Origin: Clostridia bacterium
GTDB lineage: Bacteria; Bacillota; Clostridia; Christensenellales; Aristaeellaceae
Assembly: GCA_017522345.1 (NCBI GenBank)
Contig: JAFWZN010000010.1
Coordinates: 1-41,311 of the forward strand
Length of the DNA stretch: 41,311 nt
Direction of reading: 5' to 3'
Shown here piece by piece: positions 1 through 7,436 of the stretch. The notes below the pieces were generated by a model. That model did not search any database. It saw only the letters and a program-made list of their open reading frames with translations, and was not told where the DNA came from. Positions within the stretch are counted from its first letter, which is position 1. The number at the start of each line of letters is the position of its first letter. A program made the position numbers and the translations under genes.

Positions 1-186
1 TCAAGTCATCAAAAAAGTGCCTTTTTTGATGAGAGGGGCCGATCCCCTGAAATTCTTCGGAATTTCCGGGCGGGGATCGGAAAGGGGAAGCGTTTTCAGT
101 CGCTGCGCTTTGTGAAAACGCGCGATTTTGCCGTACATGCCGCCAAAATCGATTGAAAATGGAGAGGGAGTACGCTCCCTCTCCAT
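1..186 (-). CDS. Small ORF inside repeat copy A (61 aa, doubtful)
   Basis: A complete 61-codon frame starts with MERERTPSPFSIDFGGMY and ends with TGA at the first three bases of the window. The other copy keeps the same frame, with one silent change and one Gly-to-Leu change made by three adjacent substitutions. That could mean it is translated. However, no good ribosome binding site sits ahead of the ATG, and the reading frame coincides with a chain of hairpins, so selection on nucleic-acid structure could explain the conservation equally well. I recognise no domain. It is listed because both copies preserve it, not because a function is known. Confidence 0.3.
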   Translation of the reverse strand: MERERTPSPFSIDFGGMYGKIARFHKAQRLKTLPLSDPRPEIPKNFRGSAPLIKKGTFLMT

Positions 187-216
187 GCCTCACCCAGAGG
201 TTTGTTGATGGTCTGA
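1..216 (-). repeat. Structured dispersed repeat, copy A (left edge, incomplete)
   Basis: Bases 65-216, read on the minus strand, match 41160-41311 on the plus strand with 5 differences in about 152 positions, so the two copies are inverted relative to each other. The shared sequence begins TCAGACCATC directly after a terminator-like hairpin. The copy is full of self-complementary segments: 161-170 with 175-184, 123-130 with 144-151, 90-98 with 113-121, a nested 39-47 with 72-80 enclosing 49-55 with 60-66 around a TTCG loop, and 8-16 with 22-30. The element runs off the window at base 1, so its outer end is unknown. No transposase is present. A mobile or REP/MITE-like element is inferred. Confidence 0.85.
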
Positions 217-235
217 GCGCGGCAGGATGCCGCGC
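217..235 (-). terminator. Terminator hairpin downstream of the ABC operon, U-tract missing
   Basis: GCGCGGCA and TGCCGCGC form a perfect 8-bp stem around a 3-base loop, starting 6 bases after the stop codon of the ATP-binding gene. The expected run of T is absent: after one T the repeat sequence CAGACC begins. This looks like an intrinsic terminator whose U-tract was displaced by the repeat. Confidence 0.6.
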
Positions 236-241
236 CCTCGC

Positions 242-1000
242 TTACAGATATGCAATTCGTTTTTCGCCGTCATTCGATAAGAAAACGCCTTTTTTTACGG
301 AAAAGATCTCCTCAATATCCTTTCCGTTTCGGATGCTTTCAGCGTCCGATTCCAAAATCACGCTTCCTTCTTTGAAGACTACGATTTTATCCGTATCATT
401 GACCGCGCGCGTGAGATTGTGAATCGCTTCGATGATCGTTTTGCCAGTGTCTGTGCAAAGCTTTCTGAGAAGCGCATGCATTTCCCCTTCGACTGAAGCG
501 TCCATATACGCCGCAGGCTCGTCCAGCGCGATTATATCGGTGTTTTGAGCGAGAATCATCGAAAGATATGCCCTTTGCCTTTCGCCGCCCGAGAGCGTGT
601 CTACCCTTCTTTCAGAAAACGCACGCATATCTGACGCTTCTAACGCCCGCTCAATCTGTTCTCTGTCTTCCTCCGTCAATTTTCCGATTCTTGTCTGATA
701 GGGCCTTCTTCCAAGAGAAGCAAGTTCATAAACGGTAAAAGGGGCATTCGGAAGGATCTGCGGAAAATACGATATGGTTTTCGCCCGCATTGCCGGCGGT
801 ATTTTCCTTATATCGTTTCCTTTATAGAGGATTTTGCCGGAGTAGGCGTTTATTCCGACCAGACATTTAAGAGCGCTGGTTTTGCCCGCCCCGTTTCTGC
901 CGATTATTGAAGTAATCTTTCCTTTGTCGCATGTGAACGATACATTATCAAGAATTTTCTTTTTTCCGTGCGCAAACGAAACATTTCTAAACTCAATCAT
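242..1000 (-). CDS. ABC transporter ATP-binding protein (FecE/FepC/BtuD type)
   Basis: This 252-residue cytoplasmic ATPase powers import of an iron chelate, haem or cobalamin-type substrate. Visible motifs are Walker A GRNGAGKTS near residue 34, the signature LSGGERQRA, Walker B IIALDEP and the switch histidine in EAIHNL. The length is normal for the family. It is the last gene of a three-gene operon and its ATG overlaps the permease stop codon by 4 bp (ATGA), preceded by AAGGAGG at a normal distance, so translation is probably coupled. The substrate cannot be assigned: neither a cobalamin riboswitch nor a convincing Fur box was seen upstream of the operon. Confidence 0.93.
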   Translation of the reverse strand: MIEFRNVSFAHGKKKILDNVSFTCDKGKITSIIGRNGAGKTSALKCLVGINAYSGKILYKGNDIRKIPPAMRAKTISYFPQILPNAPFTVYELASLGRRPYQTRIGKLTEEDREQIERALEASDMRAFSERRVDTLSGGERQRAYLSMILAQNTDIIALDEPAAYMDASVEGEMHALLRKLCTDTGKTIIEAIHNLTRAVNDTDKIVVFKEGSVILESDAESIRNGKDIEEIFSVKKGVFLSNDGEKRIAYL

Positions 1001-1983
1001 TCCGACCGCCTCCTTATGATCAAGTACAGAAAAAATGGAACGCCGACAAAGGCCATCACAATGCCAACGGGGATTTCCGTTTTTGGAAAAATGCTCCTTC
1101 CGATCGTATCTGCAAAAAGCACAACGATTGCTCCCAAAAGCGCCGAGGACAAAAGAGCGGTTTTGGTTCGGATTCCGAATATTTTCTTCGCCATATGAGG
1201 AACAATGAGCCCGACAAAGCCCAACAGTCCCGCAAAGCTCACAACTGCGCCGGCCGCCGCGCCCGCAGACAAAATGACTGCCAGACGAACCGCGCGCATA
1301 TGAATGCCAAGCGATACCGAAACCTCATCGCCCAGCATCATCACGTCGATATCCCTTGAGAAGTACATCAAAACGATCGTCGAAAGCGCGATCATTATAA
1401 AAGGCACCGCCAAATTATCAACGCTCGTTCCATAAAAGCCGCCGACAGCAAAATCGTTGTACAGGGAGATCAAGTCCGTATCCAGCCTTGAAATCAGCGA
1501 AATACCAGCATTCAGAAGCGCTGTTACTGCTATGCCGGCCAGGATAATCGTGCTTTTGCCCTTTTGAAGGGAGCTTCCGATCAACAAAATCGTCGCTGAC
1601 GTCAAAAATGCGCCGAGAAATGCAAAAAGCGGCAAAACAAACGAGCTGCCGCCTAAAAAATACATTCCGGCAATTACAAAAAAACCTGCGCCTGCATTTA
1701 CGCCGATAATATTCGGACCGGCAAGCTCATTTCCCGTAATGTTCTGAAGCGCAAGTCCGCATACAGACAACCCCACGCCCGCAAGAACGGCAGCCAACGC
1801 TCTCGGAAACCGGAGAATCCAAATCACATACGCGATTTTTTCATATCCTTCATGCCTCAAAAGCCCCTTAAAAAACTCCGTCCATGACAGAAGCGTACTT
1901 CCCATGCGGATGGACATCGCAAATGCAAAGGGCAGAAGCACGCACCCAATAACCGCAATCCACGCTTTTCGCCTGTTTTTCAT
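997..1983 (-). CDS. FecCD-family ABC transporter permease
   Basis: A 328-residue integral membrane permease of the FecCD/BtuC family. The sequence has about nine to ten hydrophobic segments and the typical GLALQNITGNELAGP stretch near residue 75. The coupling region SFAGLLGFVGLIVPHMAKK is the conserved cytoplasmic contact with the ATPase. One gene probably supplies both subunits of a homodimeric channel, since only one permease is present. Its start overlaps the stop of the binding-protein gene by 4 bp and its stop overlaps the ATPase start by 4 bp, so the three genes form a tightly coupled import operon for a metal chelate (iron-siderophore, haem or cobalamin; not resolved). Confidence 0.93.
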   Translation of the reverse strand: MKNRRKAWIAVIGCVLLPFAFAMSIRMGSTLLSWTEFFKGLLRHEGYEKIAYVIWILRFPRALAAVLAGVGLSVCGLALQNITGNELAGPNIIGVNAGAGFFVIAGMYFLGGSSFVLPLFAFLGAFLTSATILLIGSSLQKGKSTIILAGIAVTALLNAGISLISRLDTDLISLYNDFAVGGFYGTSVDNLAVPFIMIALSTIVLMYFSRDIDVMMLGDEVSVSLGIHMRAVRLAVILSAGAAAGAVVSFAGLLGFVGLIVPHMAKKIFGIRTKTALLSSALLGAIVVLFADTIGRSIFPKTEIPVGIVMAFVGVPFFLYLIIRRRSE

Positions 1984-2915
1984 TCTTCATCCTTCCATTC
2001 CGGGTACAGCATTTTTGCCATCATCTCATATGCATCCGCCCACTGCTCATTCGGTTTAAACTGAAAAAGCTCTTTTGGCAGAAAATAGCATCTTCCGTTT
2101 TTAACCGCCGTCAGCATCTGCCATTCCCTTTTCGAAAGAAGCTGCTCGGCGTATTCTCTCGACGCTTCTTCATCCCCCATCAGCGAAATAAAAATCGCGT
2201 CCGGATCCTTCATGAAAATCTCTTCAAAGCTCAATCCGTCAATGATGACAGGAACTTCATCGGCTATATTTTTCGCGCCAAGATCATCCAGCATTTTCGC
2301 TGCAAAGTGCATATCCTTTGTTTTCGCTTTTGCAGAAGAATAGCTTGACCCGGAACGAATAAACAGAATTTCCTGCAGATGCTTCACCTTATAGTCGCTT
2401 GCCTTTTCAATCACCGACTGCGTCTTTTGATAAACCTTTTCGCCAAACAGAATATATGCGTCTTCATTTTGGTTGATATCCGTCATGATTTTAAGTACGC
2501 GCAGATAATCCTCTATGCTCTCTACCCTGAAAAGCGCAAACGGCACGCCTGTTAAACGAAGCGCTTTACGGGCTTGTACATGCGAAGGAATATCGCACGA
2601 TCCGATAACAAAATCTGCCCCGCTCATGATCAGCGCTTCAAGGTCAACCTGCTTTCCCGCGCCTTTGTCAACAAGAGCGATATCCTCCGAAACGATTCCG
2701 CGTTTCACTGTCTCGCCTACCGTCGTCAAAACTTTTCCGCCGGCAAGCTGCCACATATCTGCAAAGGAGGAAAACAGAACGGCCGTATGCTCAGGCATTT
2801 TTGTAAATGTGATCACTTCTCCTGTGTCGTCAGTAAAGGTGCATTGCGCTTCGGAAATGACTGATACAGAAAAAACAACCAAAAATATACCCAGCCACGC
2901 GGCAAATCGTTTCAC
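1980..2915 (-). CDS. Periplasmic-binding-protein-like substrate receptor of the FecBCD transporter
   Basis: This 311-residue exported protein captures the substrate and delivers it to the FecCD permease. An N-terminal hydrophobic signal (about residues 4-20) is followed by TFTDDTGEVITFTKMPEH, the typical opening of class III binding proteins, and a two-lobed PBP2-like body (ADFVIGSCDIP, DPDAIFIS). The start codon is GTG at 2915, supported by GGGAGGGG a few bases upstream. Gram-positive receptors are usually lipoproteins. Here the only candidate cysteine follows SEAQ, which is not a normal lipobox, so anchoring is uncertain. It is the first gene of the operon, downstream of a consensus promoter. 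Confidence 0.88.
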   Translation of the reverse strand: MKRFAAWLGIFLVVFSVSVISEAQCTFTDDTGEVITFTKMPEHTAVLFSSFADMWQLAGGKVLTTVGETVKRGIVSEDIALVDKGAGKQVDLEALIMSGADFVIGSCDIPSHVQARKALRLTGVPFALFRVESIEDYLRVLKIMTDINQNEDAYILFGEKVYQKTQSVIEKASDYKVKHLQEILFIRSGSSYSSAKAKTKDMHFAAKMLDDLGAKNIADEVPVIIDGLSFEEIFMKDPDAIFISLMGDEEASREYAEQLLSKREWQMLTAVKNGRCYFLPKELFQFKPNEQWADAYEMMAKMLYPEWKDEE

Positions 2916-2940
2916 TTATATTCCCCTCCCTTCTTGCCGA

Positions 2941-2970
2941 ATTATATCATTTCAGTATATTTTATGTCAA
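2941..2970 (-). promoter_or_regulatory. Sigma-A promoter of the ABC importer operon
   Basis: On the minus strand TTGACA (2965-2970) and TATAAT (2941-2946) are separated by 18 bases. Both hexamers are perfect consensus. The -35 box abuts the T-tract of the upstream gene's terminator. The predicted leader is only about 20 bases long, leaving no room for a riboswitch. Confidence 0.8.
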
Positions 2971-3003
2971 ACAAAAAGCGCAGCCCCGAAGGACTGCGCT
3001 TTT
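2968..3003 (-). terminator. Intrinsic terminator of the coiled-coil membrane protein gene
   Basis: AAAAGCGCAG and CTGCGCTTTT pair over 10 bp (2974-2983 with 2994-3003), extended by G-U and G-C pairs to a TTCG tetraloop. On the minus strand the stem is followed by a T-rich tract. It lies 11 bases past the stop codon. Confidence 0.85.
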
Positions 3004-3014
3004 GAACGAATTTA

Positions 3015-5258
3015 TTAGGCTTTCTTCTCCTTGCTCTTGAAGAAGATATGAGCAGCGGCAATGACCAGAATCAAGATGAAACCAATCATGTGTACCCAGT
3101 ACTTATCGCCCAGCTTCAGGAAGTCGCTGAAGATGTAGCCGAGGATACCGACAAGAGCGAAAGCAACGGGCAGGAAGGCAGCGCTCATCTTTTCCTTCTT
3201 GATGATGCAGAAGATTACGCCCAGAACGGCGAGGATGAGAAGTGCGATCGGAACGAGAACAACATCGTTGATATAGTAGTTCTCAATCTTATAGCCCATT
3301 TCCATGTCGAAGTCCGGTACATTGTAGGGGAAGCCGACATAGCCGAGGATGGAGAGCTCTTTGGTTCCGTTGTAGGAAACGTTGGTGGTGAAGGTAGTTT
3401 CGATTTCTTCGCCATTAGCAAAGGTAAGGGTGAGAAGATCCTTCTTATCGTTGTACTTCACCTTGCCGGTGGTCGTCATGAGCGCGGGCTCGTCATTGGT
3501 CTTCTCATACTCGGGAACAACCAGTTCAGGCGCAGCCTTGCCTTCAACGGCGGGAGCCTTGACGTCATATTCGTCAGCGGCCTTGAGATCCTGCGCATAG
3601 CCTACGAGCTTCTCGATTTCCTTGTCAAAATCCTTGAGAGCCTTATCGGAAGCCTTCTTGGCCTTTTCGGCAGCCTTTACGATGTCCTTAGAAGTCTTAA
3701 CAACGCTGTCGCAGATTGCGTAGCCTTCGGCGGCCTTGGCCTTCTCGGCAGCAAGCTTGCTGTATACGGCGTTGTCGAGTTCCTCGTTGGTGCCGGCGAT
3801 GCCGTAAACGAGTTCGTCAACTTCTTCCTGAGTGTAAAGGGAAATCTTCGCGGAGGAGGCCTTCTTGGCAGCATCAGAGATCTTCTTGAGCTTGGTGTAT
3901 TCAGCCTTCTCGGATTCGTAATCCTTAACGATGCCGGCGGCGGCTTCATCGTAAACCTTCTTGGCTTCGTTTACGATCGCTTCGGTAGCGGCCTTCTGAT
4001 CGGCGACTTTCTTATCGTAAGCAGCCTTAAGCTCGGCAAGCTTCGCAGTGTTGGCGGCGGCAGCTTCGTCATATGCAGCCTTGGCAGCGGCAATCACAGC
4101 GGCCTCAGCTTCGGTAACTTCGGCAAATTTCTCGTTGTATTCCTTGAGATCGGCGCCTTCAGCAGCTTCATACTCAGCCTTGATCTCGGCGAGCTTCGCG
4201 TTGGCGGCGTTGATGGCTGCGACGTACGCTTCCATCTTCTCGGCTACGGTAGCCTTGCTGGCTTTGACGTTGGCGTCATATTCATCCTTAAGTTCGGCAA
4301 GAGCGGTTTCGCCGGCGGCAACAGCGTCATCATAAGCCTTCTTCTGGGCTTCGATTTTCTTGTTGGCTTCGGCATATGCCGCGTCATAAGCTGCCTTGGC
4401 AGCGTTGGTCTTTTCAAGCGCCGTATTGTATTCAGCCTTCTTGGCTTCGAGATCCTCAAAAGCGGCGGCGTTGTCGGCTACGATCTTTTCACGGACCTGA
4501 GGATTGGCAGCGTCAAAAGCGGCATCGAAGATCGCCTTGTCTTCGGTTACCCAGGCATAAGCGGCGTCGGCTTCATAAGCCTTCTTCGCACCTTCGACAG
4601 CGGTGTTAACCGCTTCCTGAATCTCAGCAATGTTGCCTTCGATGGTAGCGGACGCTTCGGCTGCTTCGCGGATGGACTTGATCAGCTTATCATAGCTCTT
4701 CTTGGCGTTGGCCTGGATGGAAGCGATGGACTCGGCGTTGAGTACCAGCGGAGCATCCTTATAGGCTTCAACCGCGGCTTCATCTATTTCGCTTGCGAAG
4801 TAGGCGAAGATCAGGCCGTCGTTTACCGCGTTTTCAGCGTTTACGCTGGTGATGTAAGCGTAGATGTCTTCAACCAGCTTTTCGCGGGCAGCGAGCTGCT
4901 GATTGATCACATCGGCGCCTTCGTAAGCAGCCTTAATGTCGCCATAAGCGGCTACGGCGGCTTCGACAGCGGCGTCGGCATTGAGCTGATTGACGCGGAT
5001 AGCGTTGGTGGTGTTTACAGTCATGGTCTTAACGGCGGAGTCAATTTCGATCTCCTTGTAGCCGTCCTGACCGGGTTCGGTTCCGGAAACGATCCACTTT
5101 CCGCCAAGGAAAGGAGCATATCCGGCTTCGGGTTTAAACACGCTGGCTTCTTTTCCGTAGGTGAAGTACGGGCAGCACATTACGACGACCATCACAACCA
5201 AGAGAATGGCGATGACGGCGCTCGTAAGACGGGTAAAGGATTTGTTCTTAAGCTTCAT
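3015..5258 (-). CDS. Membrane protein with giant Ala/Lys/Glu-rich extracellular coiled coil (unknown function)
   Basis: A 747-residue protein I cannot assign to a family. One membrane segment sits at about residues 12-30. A small extracytoplasmic segment (YAPFLGGKWIVSG) follows, then roughly 500 residues of Ala, Lys, Glu and Asp with heptad-like spacing and recurring KAAYD/KKAYD/LAELKxxYD units. A beta-type stretch (GKVKYNDKKDLLTLTFANG) comes next, and three membrane segments near 667-688, 693-711 and 721-740 end in a KSKEKKA tail. It looks like a compact membrane protein whose outer loop has been expanded into a long helical stalk. It is monocistronic, with its own promoter and a strong terminator, and codons are strongly biased (GCC, AAG), suggesting high expression. 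A surface spacer or adhesin is conceivable but unproven. Start: ATG preceded by GGGGGA. Confidence 0.85.
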   Translation of the reverse strand: MKLKNKSFTRLTSAVIAILLVVMVVVMCCPYFTYGKEASVFKPEAGYAPFLGGKWIVSGTEPGQDGYKEIEIDSAVKTMTVNTTNAIRVNQLNADAAVEAAVAAYGDIKAAYEGADVINQQLAAREKLVEDIYAYITSVNAENAVNDGLIFAYFASEIDEAAVEAYKDAPLVLNAESIASIQANAKKSYDKLIKSIREAAEASATIEGNIAEIQEAVNTAVEGAKKAYEADAAYAWVTEDKAIFDAAFDAANPQVREKIVADNAAAFEDLEAKKAEYNTALEKTNAAKAAYDAAYAEANKKIEAQKKAYDDAVAAGETALAELKDEYDANVKASKATVAEKMEAYVAAINAANAKLAEIKAEYEAAEGADLKEYNEKFAEVTEAEAAVIAAAKAAYDEAAAANTAKLAELKAAYDKKVADQKAATEAIVNEAKKVYDEAAAGIVKDYESEKAEYTKLKKISDAAKKASSAKISLYTQEEVDELVYGIAGTNEELDNAVYSKLAAEKAKAAEGYAICDSVVKTSKDIVKAAEKAKKASDKALKDFDKEIEKLVGYAQDLKAADEYDVKAPAVEGKAAPELVVPEYEKTNDEPALMTTTGKVKYNDKKDLLTLTFANGEEIETTFTTNVSYNGTKELSILGYVGFPYNVPDFDMEMGYKIENYYINDVVLVPIALLILAVLGVIFCIIKKEKMSAAFLPVAFALVGILGYIFSDFLKLGDKYWVHMIGFILILVIAAAHIFFKSKEKKA

Positions 5259-5308
5259 AAGTCTATCCCCCAGCCTTTTTGTTGTAAAGCGGCACGATTC
5301 CGCTTACC

Positions 5309-5344
5309 TACATGTATTTTACATGTATATTCGGTTAATGTCAA
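5309..5344 (-). promoter_or_regulatory. Promoter with TACATGTA repeat overlapping the -10 box
   Basis: On the minus strand TTGACA (5339-5344) and TAAAAT (5316-5321) are 17 bases apart. Two copies of the palindrome TACATGTA (5309-5316 and 5320-5327), separated by TTT, flank and cover the -10 box. That is a plausible operator for a dimeric repressor of the coiled-coil gene. A 6-bp hairpin in the leader (5287-5305) lies further downstream. Confidence 0.65.
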
Positions 5345-5413
5345 TGCCTTTTTGGCCATATGCGAAATTTTTGCAGGTGTTTTTTTCGGAAAAATGTGCG
5401 GATTTTTCGCTTG

Positions 5414-6520
5414 TTACAGCTCAATCAACTCATATTCCTTGGATCCAAGACCGATTTTGACGCCCTGATCAATGCCGGCTTCCCACTTGGTGTCGGGATG
5501 CAGGGTGTGGAAATGGTCGCTGTGATCATGACCGCAGGCGCATTTTTCGCCCAGCATGCTGTCTTTGAACGCTTCCATTTTGTTGCAAAGGTCGGCGCAC
5601 GCCTGATCAAGCGCGACGGGATCAAAGGAGGCGAACATGCCTACATTCGGCAAAATAGGCGCGTCGTTGTTTCCGTAGCAATCGCAGAAGGGCGAAATAT
5701 CAATCGCCAGCGAGATATGAAACGCGGGCTTGTCCTTACAGACGGCATAGGCGTATTCGCTAACTTTTCTGGAAAGCACTTCGCAGCCGTTTTCCTGTCC
5801 GGGCCGCATGGCCTTTAGGGGGCATACGCCGATACAGCGGCCGCAGCCTTTGCACTTTTCATAGTCGATTTGAGCCTTGTCCGTAACCTTGATTGCGTCG
5901 TGTGCGCAGTTCTTTTCGCATACGCCGCAGCCAACGCATTTTTCCTTATCCACAACGGGCTTTTCGCTTTCATGCATCTCGGCCTTGCCGGCGCTTGAAC
6001 CGCAGCCCATGCCGAGGTTTTTAAGCGCGCCGCCAAAGCCGGTTCCTTCATGGCCCTTAAAATGCGTAAGCGAAATCACAACGTCGCTGTCTGCGATTTC
6101 GCGGCCGATCTTTGCGTTTTTCACATATTCGCCTTCAATCGGAACAATCGCTTCGTCCGTGCCCTTTAAGCCGTCGCCGATAATCACGTGACAGCCGAGG
6201 CAGAAGGGATTGTAGCCGTGCTCGTAGGCGATATCCAGGTGATCCAGCGCGTTTTTCCTCGTTCCGACATACAACGTGGAGCAATCGGTCACAAACGGTT
6301 TTCCGCCCAGCTCCTTTACCACGTCGACAACCGCTTTGGCGTAGTTCGGCCGAAGGTACGCGAGGTTTCCGCCCTCGCCAAAATGCACCTTGATCGCCGT
6401 GAACTTGCCTTTAAAGTCGATCTCTCCAATGCCGGCGGTTCTAATCAGGCGTTTAAGCTTGTCTGGAAGATTTTCATCCCCCTTTACTCTCATATTGGTA
6501 AAATACACCTTGGAAGCCAT
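5414..6520 (-). CDS. DUF362 protein with two [4Fe-4S] ferredoxin motifs
   Basis: A 368-residue protein of the DUF362 family, common in strict anaerobes. The N-terminal part (residues 1 to about 190) holds the DUF362 signature, for example AIKVHFGEGGNLAYLRP and SLTHFKGHEGTGFGGALKNLGMG. Around 190-250 lie two CxxCxxCxxxC clusters (CVGCGVCEKNCAHDAI and CKGCGRCIGVCPLKAM) that should bind two [4Fe-4S] clusters. A cytoplasmic redox role is expected from the family, but no reaction is established. It is the last gene of an apparent four-gene operon with cysE, topB and the YhaM-like gene, 16 bp after cysE. GGGGGA precedes the ATG. No clear terminator follows, only AT-rich weak hairpins at 5345-5413. 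Confidence 0.9.
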   Translation of the reverse strand: MASKVYFTNMRVKGDENLPDKLKRLIRTAGIGEIDFKGKFTAIKVHFGEGGNLAYLRPNYAKAVVDVVKELGGKPFVTDCSTLYVGTRKNALDHLDIAYEHGYNPFCLGCHVIIGDGLKGTDEAIVPIEGEYVKNAKIGREIADSDVVISLTHFKGHEGTGFGGALKNLGMGCGSSAGKAEMHESEKPVVDKEKCVGCGVCEKNCAHDAIKVTDKAQIDYEKCKGCGRCIGVCPLKAMRPGQENGCEVLSRKVSEYAYAVCKDKPAFHISLAIDISPFCDCYGNNDAPILPNVGMFASFDPVALDQACADLCNKMEAFKDSMLGEKCACGHDHSDHFHTLHPDTKWEAGIDQGVKIGLGSKEYELIEL

Positions 6521-6536
6521 GGATTTACATCCCCCT

Positions 6537-7436
6537 TTATGCTTTTTCCCAAATATTTTTATTAAGCTCTCTGAAGGTAAGCTCCGGGCTTTTTACGCTG
6601 ACGCGCGTTCCGTCGGGAACGGAGGATATGACAAAGGCGTTGCCGCCGATTATGCAGTCGTCGCCGACAATCGTATCGCCGCCAAGAATCGACGCGCCGG
6701 AATAAACGGTCACGCGGTTTTTGAGCGTCGGATGTCTTTTTACGCCCGAAAGCGCCTGCCCCTTCCTTGTTGACAGCGCGCCCAGCGTAACGCCCTGATA
6801 GATTTTGGCAAAATCGCCGATTTCCGCCGTCTCGCCGATCACAACGCCCGTTCCATGATCGATAAAGAAGTACGACCCGATCTTTGCTCCGGCGTTTATG
6901 TCGACGCCGGTTAACGAATGCGCGTACTCCGTCATAATGCGCGGAACCAAAGGCACCTTTTCCTCATAAAGAATATGCGCAAGCCGGTAAACTGTCGTCG
7001 CATACAGTCCGGGATACGAAAACACAATTTCCGCTCGCGTTTTAGCCGCCGGGTCGCCGCTGAACGCAGCCTCAACATCCAGTGTGAGCGCCTTTTGAAC
7101 ATCGGAAAGCGCGCCGATAAATCGCCTGCACACATCCTCCGCCTGTATCTTTGCGCAATCGCAGCCGCCGTCTATACCGAACGCATTCATAAGAATGGCT
7201 TCCAATCTCTGCGCGCATTCGGTCAGCGCCTGACCGTAGGAGAACTCGCCGCGCACATAAAATTCATCCCGAAAATACCCGGGAAACATCATGCCCCTGA
7301 GTTTTTCCGTGAGCCCAATAATTTCATTTCTGTCGGGCAGCCCGCACTCCTTTTTCTCGAACAGCTCGTTTTCAGAAGAAAACCGATTCATCCGGCACGC
7401 CGTTTCGCGGATTTGCCTGAGCATCTGTTCCGTCAT
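6537..7436 (-). CDS. cysE: Serine O-acetyltransferase (EpsC-like CysE)
   Basis: A 299-residue enzyme that transfers acetyl from acetyl-CoA to L-serine, the first step of cysteine synthesis. The N-terminal helical region (about 1-180) is longer than in short CysE proteins and fits the EpsC type. The C-terminal left-handed beta helix carries GAKIGSYFFIDHGTGVVIGE, the active-site His/Asp region, then GDDCIIGGNAFV hexapeptide turns. The start chosen at 7436 lies inside topB: the genes overlap by 65 bp in different frames. GGAGG lies 12 bases upstream of this ATG, somewhat far. Internal ATGs at residues 5 and 16 are alternatives with poorer support. No cysK is in the window. Confidence 0.88.
   Translation of the reverse strand: MTEQMLRQIRETACRMNRFSSENELFEKKECGLPDRNEIIGLTEKLRGMMFPGYFRDEFYVRGEFSYGQALTECAQRLEAILMNAFGIDGGCDCAKIQAEDVCRRFIGALSDVQKALTLDVEAAFSGDPAAKTRAEIVFSYPGLYATTVYRLAHILYEEKVPLVPRIMTEYAHSLTGVDINAGAKIGSYFFIDHGTGVVIGETAEIGDFAKIYQGVTLGALSTRKGQALSGVKRHPTLKNRVTVYSGASILGGDTIVGDDCIIGGNAFVISSVPDGTRVSVKSPELTFRELNKNIWEKA

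Noticed and set aside
2916..3014. Cobalamin riboswitch or Fur box ahead of the ABC importer
   Set aside because: The leader is only about 20 bases and no 19-bp Fur-like inverted repeat was found; only a consensus promoter is present.
3048..5468. 806-codon open frame on the plus strand opposite the coiled-coil gene
   Set aside because: It is a mirror of the biased GCC/AAG codons on the minus strand, has low-complexity Gly/Leu/Val content and no promoter or RBS. The minus gene has promoter, RBS and terminator.
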